64,000 nucleotides of DNA from positions 29,473 to 93,472 of the forward strand of contig BRXX01000206.1 in the NCBI GenBank assembly GCA_030267905.1. The letters are read 5' to 3'. The notes under the pieces are model-generated. The model worked only from the letters and a program-made list of their open reading frames with translations, did not search any database and was not told the origin of the DNA. Shown one piece after another: positions 21,001 to 30,797 of the stretch. The first letter of the stretch is position 1. Each line of letters opens with the position of its first letter. The translations under genes and the position numbers were made by a program. This stretch comes from Triparma verrucosa (Eukaryota > Sar > Bolidophyceae > Parmales > Triparmaceae).

Positions 21001-23801
21001 GGCGACATGTCGCACCTGTACACTGAGGCCTCTGGCAGTCGTATCGACGAGGCCGTAGCTGGCGTGGAGCAGACTATTTTCATCCAATCGCATGACAAAT
21101 TTGGAAATGAAAAAGCGAAGGGAGGCGAAGGTGCGAGAATAACCGTGGAGACCGTTGGATTCGGAGACACGTCTTGGAAGTACGAGGTCGAGGACATGGA
21201 CGACGGGAGGTACGGCATAAAGGTGAACGCCACGAAGCAGGGAGTGTACCCCATATACGTGAAGGTGGATGGCGAGGACATTAAGAATGCCCCCTTCAGT
21301 GTGAATGTGGTGGCCGGACCAGTAGATACCGACAAATCGGTCGTGGTCGGAGAGGAGGGCGTTTTGGACACTTGGAAAAGCGGCAACAACGTGGTTTCAG
21401 TTCGGTTGAAGGATAGGTGAGTAAAATTGAAGGTGACACACGGGGGTGGGAGAAAATATTGTGCTAACTAACTTGTTATTTCAGGTTCGACAATACGGTG
21501 ACGGCAAAGAATCAGATTAACAACACGTTTGTGGAGGCCGGTTGGATAGGGGGGGTTACGCAGAAAGTAGTTAGCCCTCAAGTGTTCACGGAGAACGGAG
21601 ACCTAGAGTACACGTATAAAATTGAAAGAAGTGTCCAAAGAGTAAAAACGGAAGATGACGCCCGTCGTCTCTGGCACAAGGTGAAGTACTGCGAGGATGC
21701 TGACAAGTGCACCTACTTGAAGTATTTCAAGGGCGACGGAGAAGACGACAATGCGAACGGAAAAATACTGGACGGTAATAACAACATTCCTCCCCGATAC
21801 ATTGAGCTGCTCCAGGTCCCGATGGACGAGACCTTCCAAGCGACCCAGTATTTGTACGCCTTCGTCATGTTGATTATGCTCCTCTTCATCGGGCTGACCA
21901 TTCACTGGCGAAACAAGAACGCGATCAAGGTACGATGCAGTGAGGACGAAGTCCAGTGTTAGTAGCTGCTAGTAGCTGGTCGGAGCTGCGACGAGCGAAG
22001 CGAGGAGTTATAATTTTGTGGCAGTAGTAGTACATAGTAGGCTTCGCTCCTCGTAGAATCGTGTGTCTCTGGTTGCTTTGCTCCCTAGGTACTCGTCCTC
22101 ACTAACGCTCGGGTCTCAACACCATCACCCCCTCTCACTTCTAACTCGTGAACGCTTATTTTCACAGTACTCCCAGAAGAAAATTCTCTTCGTCATCCTG
22201 TTTGGGATGGTGATTGTAGAGATCTCCTGTCTGACAGCGAGTGTTAAGTCCATAGAGAAGTTGGGAGTATCTTGCTACCTTCAGCTGTCCTTTGGTGTCG
22301 GGGGAGCCTGGCTCATGTTGCTGTGCATCATCGCAAAGAGCTACAGGGTCATCAAGCTAGCGTACAACAAGTCCCATAAGCGCATCGCAATCACTGACAA
22401 GTATTTACTTATACGGATAAGCGTCATCATGGCTTTGCTGTTCGCTTCCATCCTAGCGTGGATCATCGACGACAAGGTCAAAAGGGAAGAGAAGAACGTC
22501 GGCCCGCCGTATTACAACAAGGACGGGAGCAGGTGAGAAGTGCGGGAGCGTAGCGAGTACCGAGGGAGGTAGCGACCGAGAACCCCCATGTGAATATATA
22601 ATATATGTATATCGAATGACTGAGAGAATTATTGTTGCGTTAAAAACTAATCTGACCGATCGTCGCAGCATCCAACCAATCATAGTGCAGTGCGTGTGGG
22701 GAACCCCTTTGTACCAGGGGATATTGATCGGGTCGACGATTTTTCTTGCCCTGATGGTTGTCATCATGGCGTTCATAGCACGAAAAATTCCGAGCGCCTT
22801 CAACGAGGGGAAGCACATCGCGCAGGCCATCATGGCGCTGTCGCTTTTGGCCATCATATTCGCCGTCAACTTCTACTTCGACATGCAGTCGAAGCAACCG
22901 GATCTGTACCTGTACCTGTACTCTGCAACCATCAACTTGGGAATGCTCACGTTTTTGTTCATGATGTTCGTGCCGAAGTTCTACCATATTCTCAAGGGGA
23001 AGGAGATCGATGTCAGCGATTTGACCAAGAAGATCAACGAGGACAAGAAGAAGTCCGGACGGACTTTGGGCGTTGCTGAGAGTGGGTTAAGCAATGGGAG
23101 TGGGAGTGGGAGTGGGAGTGGGAGTGGGAGTGGGAGTGAGGGGAGCGGGGTCAGGGGGTCCACCATAAGCTGTATGAGATCGACAACCACGGGGAAGTTC
23201 AAGGGCGGAAAAATGATGGCCTCCACGTTTTCCAAAAGAACGTTGAACGTGGATGAGGACGATAGGAGCGGGGGGGGAGGTGAGCGACAGCGACGAGATG
23301 AGAACTGCCACTCTAATACTAACCCTTACTCTTACTCGTACTCGTCCAGGTTCACCCTCAAAAGCAGTCGAAATGCCCCCTCTCTCCTCCGTCTCCGAGA
23401 ACATGTCCTTCGGCGCCGCCGGCTTCAGCGGAGCCGGCTCCTCCTCCTTCAACACCAAATACGAGAACCCAATGTCAAAGACTACCCCCGATGGGTTGAA
23501 GAAGGGCATGGAAGCGCAGAAAATGATCGAGAAAGATCTGAAGAAAGAGATAAAATCCCTCCGAAAGGACCTCAAAGAGAAAGAATCCCTCGTAACCTCT
23601 TTAAAATCCGAAGTCTCAGACCTCAAGTCACAGCTCGTAGCCTCGCAGGCTTCCCAGAATAGGTCGACAAGCGTAGCGACGAGCAGTAGCGTGCCTGAAG
23701 GTAGCTTGTGGCAGGAGTTTTTTGATGACGGAGGGAGGCCGTATTATTATCACCAGGAGACGCAGGTGTGCCAGTACGAAGTGCCAGAAACTTGGCTGTG
23801 A
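18062..23801 (+). CDS. Class C (family 3) 7TM receptor with Cys-rich ectodomain, filamin-like repeat and WW tail
   Basis: Nine exons (18062-18354, 18448-18584, 18767-19539, 19605-20369, 20515-21416, 21485-21929, 22168-22532, 22669-23279, 23350-23801) join in frame to 1,580 residues. In order: signal peptide; Cys-rich region; PT-SPT stalk; a cysteine module with ETDVDCGGPDCNKC; a second SPT stalk; a large extracellular region; a filamin-type repeat (about 820-930, ending GVYPIYVKVDGEDIKNAPF); seven membrane helices (about 1079-1335) with the family 3 signature RKIPSAFNEGKHIAQA and FVPKFYHIL; a Gly-Ser repeat; a coiled coil (about 1465-1520); and a WW-like domain (WQEFFDDGGRPYYYH to YEVPETW). 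Family members are metabotropic glutamate/GABA-B receptors. No Venus-flytrap domain is recognisable, so the ligand is unknown. An ATG at 18032 is an alternative start. Confidence 0.82.
18585..18766 (+). repeat. Introner-like intron in the GPCR gene
   Basis: GTGAGAAGC start. Left motif GAGAAGCGACGAGCCGAGAA (18621-18640). Right motif TCGACTCGCTTCGCTCTTCG (about 18732-18751), its approximate reverse complement. Ends GTTGAAG. Confidence 0.6.
20370..20514 (+). repeat. Introner-like intron in the GPCR gene
   Basis: Left motif GAGCGAAGCGAAGCGACGAG at about 20386-20405, followed by CCAGAAT. Right motif CTCGCTTCGCTCGCCGCTCC at about 20467-20486. The sequence GGACAG occurs both just before the donor and at the acceptor, a possible target-site duplication. 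Confidence 0.6.
21930..22167 (+). repeat. Introner-like intron in the GPCR gene
   Basis: Left motif GCGACGAGCGAAGCGAGGAG (21988-22007). Right motif GCTTCGCTCCTCG (22041-22053). A separate branch motif TTCTAACTCGTG lies at about 22139-22150 before TTTTCACAG. Confidence 0.55.
23092..23145 (+). repeat. In-frame (GGGAGT)n microsatellite
   Basis: A run of GGGAGT hexamers encodes alternating Gly-Ser in the cytoplasmic tail of the 7TM receptor. Being a 6-bp unit it can change length without breaking frame. Confidence 0.85.
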
Positions 23802-23890
23802 AAACGAAAAAAGAAAAAGATGAAATACAAACACAACCCTATTGTTTGAATAAATGTTGTTGTCGTTTGTGTTGTTGTTGTTATTGTTTT

Positions 23891-24435
23891 TCACCATCCA
23901 TCATCAGCCTCTTCTTGTTTCCTCCTAATCTCCTCCTCCGACAAATCCTCAACCTCACCACCAGCCTCCTTCAAAGCCTCCTCCAACCTCTCAACCAAAC
24001 CACCTACGTCGTTTACGCTGCTCACTTCGACGTCTTCCATGAACATCCCGGAGAGATTTGTCACGGTGTTCTCAGAAAGGCCACCTCGTTGAACGGTGCG
24101 TTCACCCTGCGTGGGAAATATCAAACAGGGGGAAAAAGTCGTCCCGGGTTAAAATTTGCGCTCGGGCTCGAATCGGTCCGGGTGTGCGTGGTGCGTGTTG
24201 TTAAAACAGTAACATACGAACGTTTGCGCAGATGTCTCACCTGTTTTTCAGTGAAAGCGACTACGCCTATACCAGCACCTAGTCCTAGTAGTCCTACGGC
24301 TCCTCCGATGAGATAGTTTGAGTCAACGGAGAGGGAGGTAGAGGAAGGACGGGGGGGGAGGAAGGAAGGGGGAGGAGAGAAGGAGAGGGAGAGAGGGAGG
24401 AGGAGGAGGAGGAGAGTGGAGCGCATAAAAAGCAT
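23891..24435 (-). CDS. Small plastid-type membrane protein, unknown family
   Basis: Two exons (24241-24435 and 23891-24106) joined across a GTGAG-CAG intron give 136 residues. The N-terminus MRSTLLLLLLPLSLSF is a signal peptide followed by SPPPSFLPPRPSSTSL, a Ser/Pro-rich stretch of transit-peptide type, as in proteins of secondary plastids. One Gly-rich membrane helix follows (GGAVGLLGLGAGIGVVAF). The rest is soluble and acidic, ending in a helix (LVERLEEALKEAGGEVEDL). I do not recognise the family. Location in a plastid membrane is an inference from the N-terminus only. The gene is convergent with the 7TM receptor gene, about 90 bases apart. Confidence 0.65.
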
Positions 24436-24955
24436 TGTCGTCGGGTTTGGCTTGGAGGTGAAAGTTAAGAGAGGCTGGGAGGTGAAAGGATGTGATGTGG
24501 GAGGGGATGGAGTGTTAGTTGTAATTCTAGTTGAAAAGTAGACGTGGTGTGATCTTGAGCTACTACGAGCGCTACTAAGAGCTTTAATACAGCTTTGTGG
24601 GAGGTGACTCCGATGTAGCTGGCGAGGAGACAGCAGTCGATTGGCTTATATATTATATGAGTTAACCTGTGTAAGGATTGGCGCTTTAGTGAGGATGAGG
24701 ATATAATATAAGCCCGTTTAAAGAGAGCAGTGACGGTGAAACGTGGCGTGTTTTACCACTTTGAATTCGAGCATTACCAGGACTTTTGTTTATTCTAATG
24801 TACGCTAAGTTTCGCGAATGAAAAAGTCTTGAATCGCACGTAGATAACGTGAAGTGCTTATCAAGTACTCGGTTTGTGGCGTTCTTTGATGTGTTTTGTT
24901 GACATATAAAAAAATGAAGAAGCTACTTCCTTACAAACCATCCCCCTTCATCCTA
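24436..24955. other. Intergenic region containing direct repeat copy 1
   Basis: About 520 bases upstream of the small plastid-type gene. Its right half contains one copy of a ~140-base repeat (24765-24900). Otherwise AT-rich with no coding signal. Confidence 0.55.
24765..24900 (+). repeat. Direct repeat, copy 1 (pairs with 26162-26304)
   Basis: Begins ATTCGAGCATTACCAGGACT and ends GATGTGTTTTGTT. Highly similar throughout to copy 2, with a few substitutions and a small indel (GTAGATAACGTGAAG versus GTAGATAAGTGAAG). Same orientation, about 1.4 kb apart, flanking the 5'-nucleotidase-like gene. Confidence 0.9.
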
Positions 24956-26124
24956 TTACTCTCTTACAATTGATGATATCATCTCCTTGACAAACCCGAA
25001 GCCTTCCCTCCCATCGACAACGATGTCGAAATGTTCCTCGTACCTGGTTGCCTTCTCCTCCGTCAAATCGTTACAAAAACCCACCTTCAAAACAGCCCTG
25101 AAGTCCTTCCCTCCGTCCGCCATTGTCGCGTCCCCGGTGGAGTCCCCCAAGACCAGCACGTTCTCGACGTCCTCCTGCCAGCCCTCCGGTGCCCTGGTGA
25201 CGTTCTTGTTGTACATGTGAATCAGGCCATGTCCTGATTCCTCCGAGTCTTCAAAGTCAACCAGGACGCCCTCGTCAGACCAGACCATCACATTGCCCAC
25301 GACGGAGAGGGAGGGACAAGGGACAACGTGAAAGTGCTCGAGAACGTCCTCTACGACGTCCCTCAGTCCGGCCGAAAAAACCAGGGTCTTGAGCTTTACG
25401 ACCCCCAGCCAGTTGAGGAATTCTGCGATGAGCGAAGCGAAGAGCAGCGAGGGAAGAGAACGTGAGGAGCGACGTGACGAGCGGAAGGTCGCCACTTTGT
25501 ATTGTAACGTTCACCAGTCGTCGCCTTGCTCCTCCTGCCTCTTGCTCCTCGCTCCTCACTCAAACTCACCTACCGCACCCTCCCGTATCCTTAGCCCTCC
25601 CCTTCCCGGGTCAAAGTCTTCCCCCGACCTCTGGGCTATCACGTCCTTTACCATGGTCCTCGTGATGCCGACCGAGGCCATGAGGGTGTGGGTTTTGTTG
25701 TACCATTCGCGCATCAGGGGGATCTTGGTGGACAGCGGGATGCTTGGATCCCTCTTTATGGGGTAAAACTGAGGAAGATGGGGGGACAGGGATAAGAGTC
25801 TTCTGGGTCAAGATGGGTCGAGGGGGTGTATATAAGGAAGAGAAGGGTCTTTGTTGCAACACTCACACTGTCATAGTTTTCCTTGCTCTCCTCGTGGAAC
25901 GTAGGGCAAGATATACACTTCTGAACTATTGCATGGGTGCTCAACGATGCCCCCGTCGTGAACGTCCTACCAAAGTCGGTAACAACAGCAATCTGTGATC
26001 TTCCTCCCTCGACAAACCTTTTCAATTTTTCTACAAGTAACGATTCGTTGCTAAGCTTTATGTTGCTGTTAGAGAGAAGAGTATTCACGATCGATAGCGC
26101 TCTAGCTCTGGATGCGTTAGACAT
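24956..26124 (-). CDS. Pyrimidine/cytosolic 5'-nucleotidase III-like HAD protein with altered motif I
   Basis: Three exons (25867-26124, 25570-25768, 24956-25422) join in frame to 307 residues. The family dephosphorylates pyrimidine nucleoside monophosphates. Recognised parts: motif I region QIAVVTDFGRTFTT; a helical cap; REGAVEFLNWLGVVKLKTLVFSAG (motif II Ser in FSAG); SDEGVLVDF and GLIHMYNKN; and motif IV LVLGDSTGDATMADG. Motif I is normally DxDxT; here it is Asp-Phe-Gly-Arg-Thr (GAC TTT GGT AGG ACG), so the nucleophile Asp is present but the general acid/base Asp is Gly. Activity may be lost or altered. The second intron carries the GAGCGAAGCGAAG motif. Two ~140-base direct repeats flank the gene. 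Confidence 0.85.
25423..25569 (-). repeat. Introner-like intron in the 5'-nucleotidase-like gene
   Basis: On the coding strand it begins GTGAGTTTGAGTGAGGAGCG and ends TCTTCGCTTCGCTCATCGCAG-like sequence. GC-rich GAGGAGCAAG runs near the start can pair with CTTCGCTTCGCTC near the end. Confidence 0.5.
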
Positions 26125-26533
26125 GAGACATGTGTTTTGAGATTGCCAATGAAATAGACACATTCGAGCATTACCAGGACTTTGTTTTATTCTAATGTAC
26201 GTGAACTTTCGCGAATGAAAAAGTCTTGAATCGCACGCGGTCTAGTAGATAAGTGAAGTGCTTATCAAGTACTCGGTTTGTGACGTTCTCTGATGTGTTT
26301 TGTTATCACATCCTTCGTTCCGAACCCGCAAGAACTCTGCTATTCTGAGCAAGAACTCTGCTATCCCGAGCGGATTTATTCGCGAAACTCCACAACACTT
26401 CGCCACCACCACAATACTAACGAAAACCCCACTAAATTTCAATTCGTATAGAACCAATTCCCGTATTCCAGTCAAAACCAAATCTCATCGGCTCTCCCAA
26501 CCCCTGAATCCGATCAACTTCACCCCAAATCCA
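26125..26533. promoter_or_regulatory. Divergent region between the 5'-nucleotidase-like and zinc-ribbon genes
   Basis: About 410 bases separating two divergent genes. Direct repeat copy 2 (26162-26304) starts 37 bases upstream of the nucleotidase ATG, so the repeat probably overlaps its promoter. CAAGAACTCTGCTAT occurs twice in tandem at about 26328-26362. Confidence 0.5.
26162..26304 (+). repeat. Direct repeat, copy 2 (pairs with 24765-24900)
   Basis: Same start (ATTCGAGCATTACCAGGACT) and end (GATGTGTTTTGTTA) as copy 1, with an extra CGGTCTA near the middle. High identity over about 140 bases implies recent duplication or terminal repeats of one element. Confidence 0.9.
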
Positions 26534-26767
26534 ATGTCCTCCCCCCCCACCGCCACCCCCTTAATCTCTCCCACAATAGCCGTCGGCATTCCCTCCTCCA
26601 TTCCTTCTCCCTCTCCCTCTCCCCTCCCCCCCAAATCAATCTACACCTGTAAAATATGTTCCCTCGGTTACGATCTCCCCCGCGGTTGCGACAGCTGGCG
26701 TTGTAAAGGTTGCGGGGAATTCAATTCTTTGAGAGAGGATGAATGCGGGTATTGCACGATTTCCTAG
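26534..26767 (+). CDS. Small zinc-ribbon protein
   Basis: A 77-residue single-exon protein. The first half is Ser/Pro/Thr-rich with repeated Ser-Pro. The second half is a four-cysteine zinc-binding module: YTCKICSLGYDLPRG, then WRCKGCGEFNSL, then DECGYCTIS. Pairs of Cys spaced C-x2-C recur three times, resembling RanBP2-type or ribbon zinc fingers. The start is the first ATG downstream of the direct repeat. Function unknown; protein or RNA binding is typical of such modules. Confidence 0.55.
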   Translation: MSSPPTATPLISPTIAVGIPSSIPSPSPSPLPPKSIYTCKICSLGYDLPRGCDSWRCKGCGEFNSLREDECGYCTIS

Positions 26768-27119
26768 TGCAAGACGTTTGTTTAAGTGAGAACCAAGAGG
26801 TTTAGTATGGTTGAATATGGTTGAAGATGGTTGGGGAGGACGTTTTTGGGAGTTGAGAGAGGATGAAATGAGGATGGTGTTATGATTTAGTTAAGTGAGA
26901 AAAACAAAGATGTGCACGAAATGTGGATTTATTATTTGATGTATATAAGAATCGAATTGTTTATTATTATTTACCGTCTGGCGGGTTTTAAAGGAGACAA
27001 GTATTATCAATCGTTAAGCTAACTAAAGGAGTCATAACAACATCATTCTCTTTCTCCTTTCCCCCCCTGCCGAAAAAAACGGCGTTTAAAATCAACAATA
27101 ACAACCCAAGAACATTCTT
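26768..27119. other. Convergent 3' region; expected site of the selenoprotein H SECIS
   Basis: About 350 bases between the zinc-ribbon gene and selenoprotein H, which converge here. If the selenoprotein call is right, its SECIS hairpin should lie on the minus strand in this region. I see two ATGA cores on that strand at about 27033-27046 but could not fold a convincing SECIS by eye. Confidence 0.4.
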
Positions 27120-27637
27120 TTAATCCATAGCAGCCTTAACCTTCTCAATAACATCCTCAATATCAAGAGCCTTCAAAGCAGGAAAAGGGCGTTTCAGACC
27201 TTTCAAAGCGACCACCTCCTTCCCATTTACGGTTATCACGAAGTTACCGCGGGTGGGTTTGACAGCGTTTATGGTGAAGGTGGGGAGGGCTTTTTGGATT
27301 TTTAGGGCGCGGGTTTTGAAGGCCTGCAGGAAGGAAGGAGGGAGGGGGGAGGAGTGAGGAAAAGACAAGCTTATGGAGGACAGAATTAGAGAGGACTTAC
27401 GTTTCATTGTTTGCAGGCTTCGATGTGGAGGGATGGAATTTCGGTTGAAGACGATGATGCTGAGGCGGCGGCGGGAGTGGCTTTCGCACTTTTATTTTAT
27501 TTGGGGAGGGGTTTGGGGAGGGTGAGTCGGGAATCGGGAAGAAGAAATATGTGTACTTATAGATACGTTGCTTAAGGTACGTTGCTTTTTCACCTCTTGG
27601 AACTTTTCTTGGCTACGGATTTCTTCTTCGGAGGCAT
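27120..27637 (-). CDS. SELENOH: Selenoprotein H (TGA-encoded selenocysteine in CxxU)
   Basis: Three exons (27594-27637, 27401-27488, 27120-27323) give 111 residues if the in-frame TGA at 27404-27406 is read as selenocysteine. The redox motif is Cys40-Lys-Gln-Sec43, followed across the last intron by AFKTRALKIQKAL. The family core is clear: INAVKPTRGNFVITVNGKEV and LKGLKRPFPALKALDIEDV match the thioredoxin-like fold of selenoprotein H. The Lys-rich N-terminus (MPPKKKSVAKKSSK) resembles the nuclear/nucleolar signal of animal SELENOH. The TGA lies two codons before an exon end, so ordinary gene finders would start the protein after it and lose the active site. Family role: nuclear redox defence. 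First-intron boundaries (GTGAAA donor) are less certain. Confidence 0.85.
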
Positions 27638-27909
27638 TTTAATCGTTTTATGACTCTTTTTAAAGATTTAGGAATTTCAACATTCCAGGATTTACGATTT
27701 AGTTGATAAAGCGAGCTGTATCTCGTTATTACTTTGAACTCTGCACACTGGTACTGAGCGTATAATTTAAAGTTTCAACTTTTGCTAGCGCTTTTTATTA
27801 ATTAGTGTTGTTTAGGGTTAGTTTGTAAGTAAGCAAACCAAGGCGAACCAGCTCGACTAAGTTCTTCACCAAGGCAGTCAAGGCAGGCCTTTTACAAGCT
27901 TTACACACC

Positions 27910-29153
27910 ATGACTTCTTTCCTCTCGGCTGCCTCCCTTCCTTTCTACCCAGCTAATCCTCTTCCAGTTCCCGTACAAAAGACGACGACGACTTTCCATC
28001 TGTATAATAATCTCCCTTCTGATGTTCACTGTCATATCTTAACTTTCCTCAGTGAGGCTCCTTTTGAGAAATACGACGATCAGGGCCTCCCCTTCAGGTA
28101 CGCTCCCTTAACGCATGTCCTGCCTCTAGTCTCGAAAACCTTCCACGCCCACTGCCAAAAAAACTTCCTGTGGCAATTGTCTATAACCCGGAAGGTGAGA
28201 AGATCGTAGCCTCTAAGATGTAAGGCCTCCTACCATTGTATTGTTTCCCCTCCTAACCCCCCCCCCCTCCCCCCCAATTCTCAGAAATCCCTCCAAACCC
28301 TCGAACCCACCTACACCCACTACCACAACCTCGCCTCCACTCCCCCTCCCTCCTCCCAAAAATCCCTTTACTCCCTAACCGAATCCCTCCTCCGTCCTAC
28401 CTACCCCACCTTCATAATGCGCACTGGTCTCCGTAAATCGCAGTCCTTCTCTTTGCATTTCTTCGAACCGAGGTACAGGCGTCTAATATCTCAAACTATG
28501 GAAAGGTACATGGAGGAGATTAATGATTTTAGTGAGAACGTTGTTAAAGGGGAAGATTTGGAGGGGAGGGAGGTTAAGCCGAGGTTTTATTATGGGGATA
28601 AAGGGACGGTTAGTCCTGGAGGGTTTTGTTTTTTGGTTGAGGTCGTTAGGTGAGAGAGAGGGTTGGAATTTAATAAGATTTTTTATTTTTGTGTTGAGAT
28701 TACGTTATTCTAATTCGTCGCTTCGCTCCTCGCTCGGCTCGAAGGTGTCATATTTATCCGGATGGGAGGGCTGATGTTATGATGGTACCTGTGGAGAGGG
28801 TTTTGGTGGAGAGGGTTGAGAGGGAGGAGAGGGATAACTTATTTTTTGTTAGTGGGAGGGTTGTGGGGGACGATTTTGGGGGGGAGGGTGAGCAGCAGAG
28901 TGAGGTTTTGAGGAGGTTGGGGATGAGGTTGGTGGAGAGGTTGGGTGTTACTGCTGAGCAGGCGAGGGGGATGATTCAGGGGATTTTGGAGGGGAATGCG
29001 GAGCTTACTTTGGGGGAACTTTTGGGGATGCAGGGGGGCGAAGATGGGGACGAAGAAGAGGAAGATGAGGAATGGGTTGGGATTGAGGAGGAGGAGGAGG
29101 AGGAAGAAGAGGAGGAGGAGGAAGACGAAGATCCGCATTCAGGGGACGCTTAA
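27910..29153 (+). CDS. F-box protein with LON-like substrate domain
   Basis: Three exons (27910-28194, 28285-28649, 28745-29153) join in frame to 352 residues. An F-box-like segment comes first (NNLPSDVHCHILTFLSEAP to PLVSKTFHAHC). It is followed by a LON/cereblon-type N-terminal domain (SLHFFEPRYRRLISQTMERY, GGFCFLVEVVRC, PDGRADVMMVPVERV). The tail is extremely acidic, almost pure Glu/Asp. A plausible role is substrate recognition in an SCF ubiquitin ligase. The second intron ends with the ATTCTAATTCGTCGCTTCGC motif. Base use switches sharply inside the gene: the coding strand is C-rich before about 28480 and G-rich after. Confidence 0.72.
28650..28744 (+). repeat. Intron with 3' introner-type motif
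   Basis: GTGAGAGAG start. ATTCTAATTCGTCGCTTCGC at about 28706-28725 followed by TCCTCGCTCGG. Only the right-hand arm is recognisable. Confidence 0.5.
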
Positions 29154-29244
29154 AAACTTAATAAAATCTTTTGTTCTCTATAACCTTGTTGTTCTCTATT
29201 TCCTCCACTCCTCCTTCCCCCAACACACAATATACACACCCTCA

Positions 29245-30797
29245 CTAAACCCCGGGCGGCGGAGGCGGCGGCGGAGGTGCTCCCAACCCTAAACTCGCTG
29301 CAGTCATCGTCCTCGTCCTTTCAATACTCAATGTTCTATCCCCCGCTCCGCTCTGCAAGTTCCCGGACGAAACATTAGGAACAGGCGGCGCCATCGGCGC
29401 GGGAGGTAGGCCCAGTGAAGCGGCTGTCATTGTACGTGTCCTGTCGATGGTTAGGCTTGAGGAGGAGGAGAGGAGATTTTTGCGATTGCCCCCATTACGT
29501 TCTCCGTCGAGGTTCAATTCTCCAACTTCTTTTGTTGTAGTGTCGACGACTTCCTTTATTGGGCTGGGGTTGTCCCTCAACTCTATTGTGAAACTATCGG
29601 CATGTTCTACGGAGACTTGGTCACCTCCGGCGTGCTGTTTATGAGATTGTTGAGAGACGGTGTGGTCGTCTTCTTCGGAGGAGGAGTCGCCTGAATCATC
29701 GTCTGAGGCTGAGGAGTACACGATGTTAAAGAACATTTCGAAGGCACCCTCTACCCCCCCCACTCAATCTCACCCTCAAACTCGTTCGCCATGGCGAACA
29801 TGAGCGCCTTTCCACACGTTGCATTGCCACAATTTCCGGTAATCTTAGGCCAGTCCAAGAAGTCCTTTGGCTTCTTCTGCACCCCCCCCACCCCTATCAT
29901 CGTTGATATTCTCTTGTCCCCAGTGATCATGCCCTTGATGACGTCCCTCTTCCTGAGGTTCTGCTGAGGAGAGTCGCCACCCAAGGACAACCTCTCACTG
30001 GAAATTACTTGGCTAGGTCTGCGGCGAGAAATATCTGTGTTAGAATGCACCCTTACTCCCCCCCTCCCTCCCCACCAACTACGCAACTACGCACCTATTC
30101 TTCTTCCCACCCCAATTCACATTGTCCAATTTGTCTTTGTCTTTGGTAGCAACTATCGTACCGTTGTCCATCAGGCTCACTCTACCAACAGCTGGTCTTG
30201 CACTGGTCGGACGATCTTCATCATCCCCTTCCGTAATAACTGTCAGCCTATTCAGCGTCACAATAGCCTGCTGAAAACTCTCGATCCACGCGTTGGCGCA
30301 GTCCTCGTCCTCGGCAATCATCATGAGCATTTGGTGTTTCGTTTCTGTGTCTCGCTCGCACTGGAGAGTTATCTCGGCAAGGTTGTCTTCGTTCTGAAGT
30401 ATGGAATCAAAGGGCGACAGGTAAATGGTGCCTGCGGAATTTCACGAAAAATTCTTGTTAGATTCTACATACGCCTCAAGCCCTGACCCCGTCCCCCTCC
30501 CCCCCCTTCTCTCTCACCTTTGGGCTTTTTGTCGTCCTTGTCCTTGAAATAAAGCAAACAATAAGTGGGTATTACCCCCCCGTCGCATCTCAGCTCAAAC
30601 CAACGCACGCGCGTATTGTCAAACAACTTCCCAACCATCCTCCGTCCCCTGCTCCTCTTACTCATCCAGCCAGAACATATCAATTGACTAGAAGCAATAT
30701 CAAAGGAGACGGGGCGATCTCTCATTGACTTTATTATCGAAGGCGTCGAGGAGTCGACTGTCTCGTCGTCCGAAGCGTGCAACGAGAGGTGATTCAT
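29245..30797 (-). CDS. PH-domain protein with a frame break at a G8 tract
   Basis: Exons 30518-30797, 30095-30431 and 29245-30018. Near the N-terminus is a PH domain: SGWMSKRSRGRRMVGKLF, RVRWFELRC, CLLYFKDKD, then across an intron TIYLSPFDSIL and a C-terminal helix CANAWIESFQQAIVTL. The C-terminus has two copies of RTRTMTAASLGL separated by a Pro-rich linker, then a polyproline end. Within exon 3 the frame changes at a run of eight G (coding strand; plus 29754-29761): upstream frame ends EFEGEIEWGG then stop, downstream frame reads VEGAFEMFFNIVYSS. One extra G would restore continuity, so an assembly indel is the simplest explanation. PH domains bind phosphoinositides or proteins at membranes. 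The start at 30797 is the ATG nearest the PH domain with a suitable leader. Confidence 0.65.

Noticed and set aside
27033..27046. Candidate SECIS core (two ATGA) downstream of selenoprotein H
   Set aside because: I could not pair flanking bases into the required kink-turn stem with an apical AA by eye, so it is not reported as a SECIS.
29738..29764. A ~23-base intron explaining the PH-gene frame break
   Set aside because: Far shorter than any other intron in the window (about 47 bases or more); a homopolymer length error is simpler.
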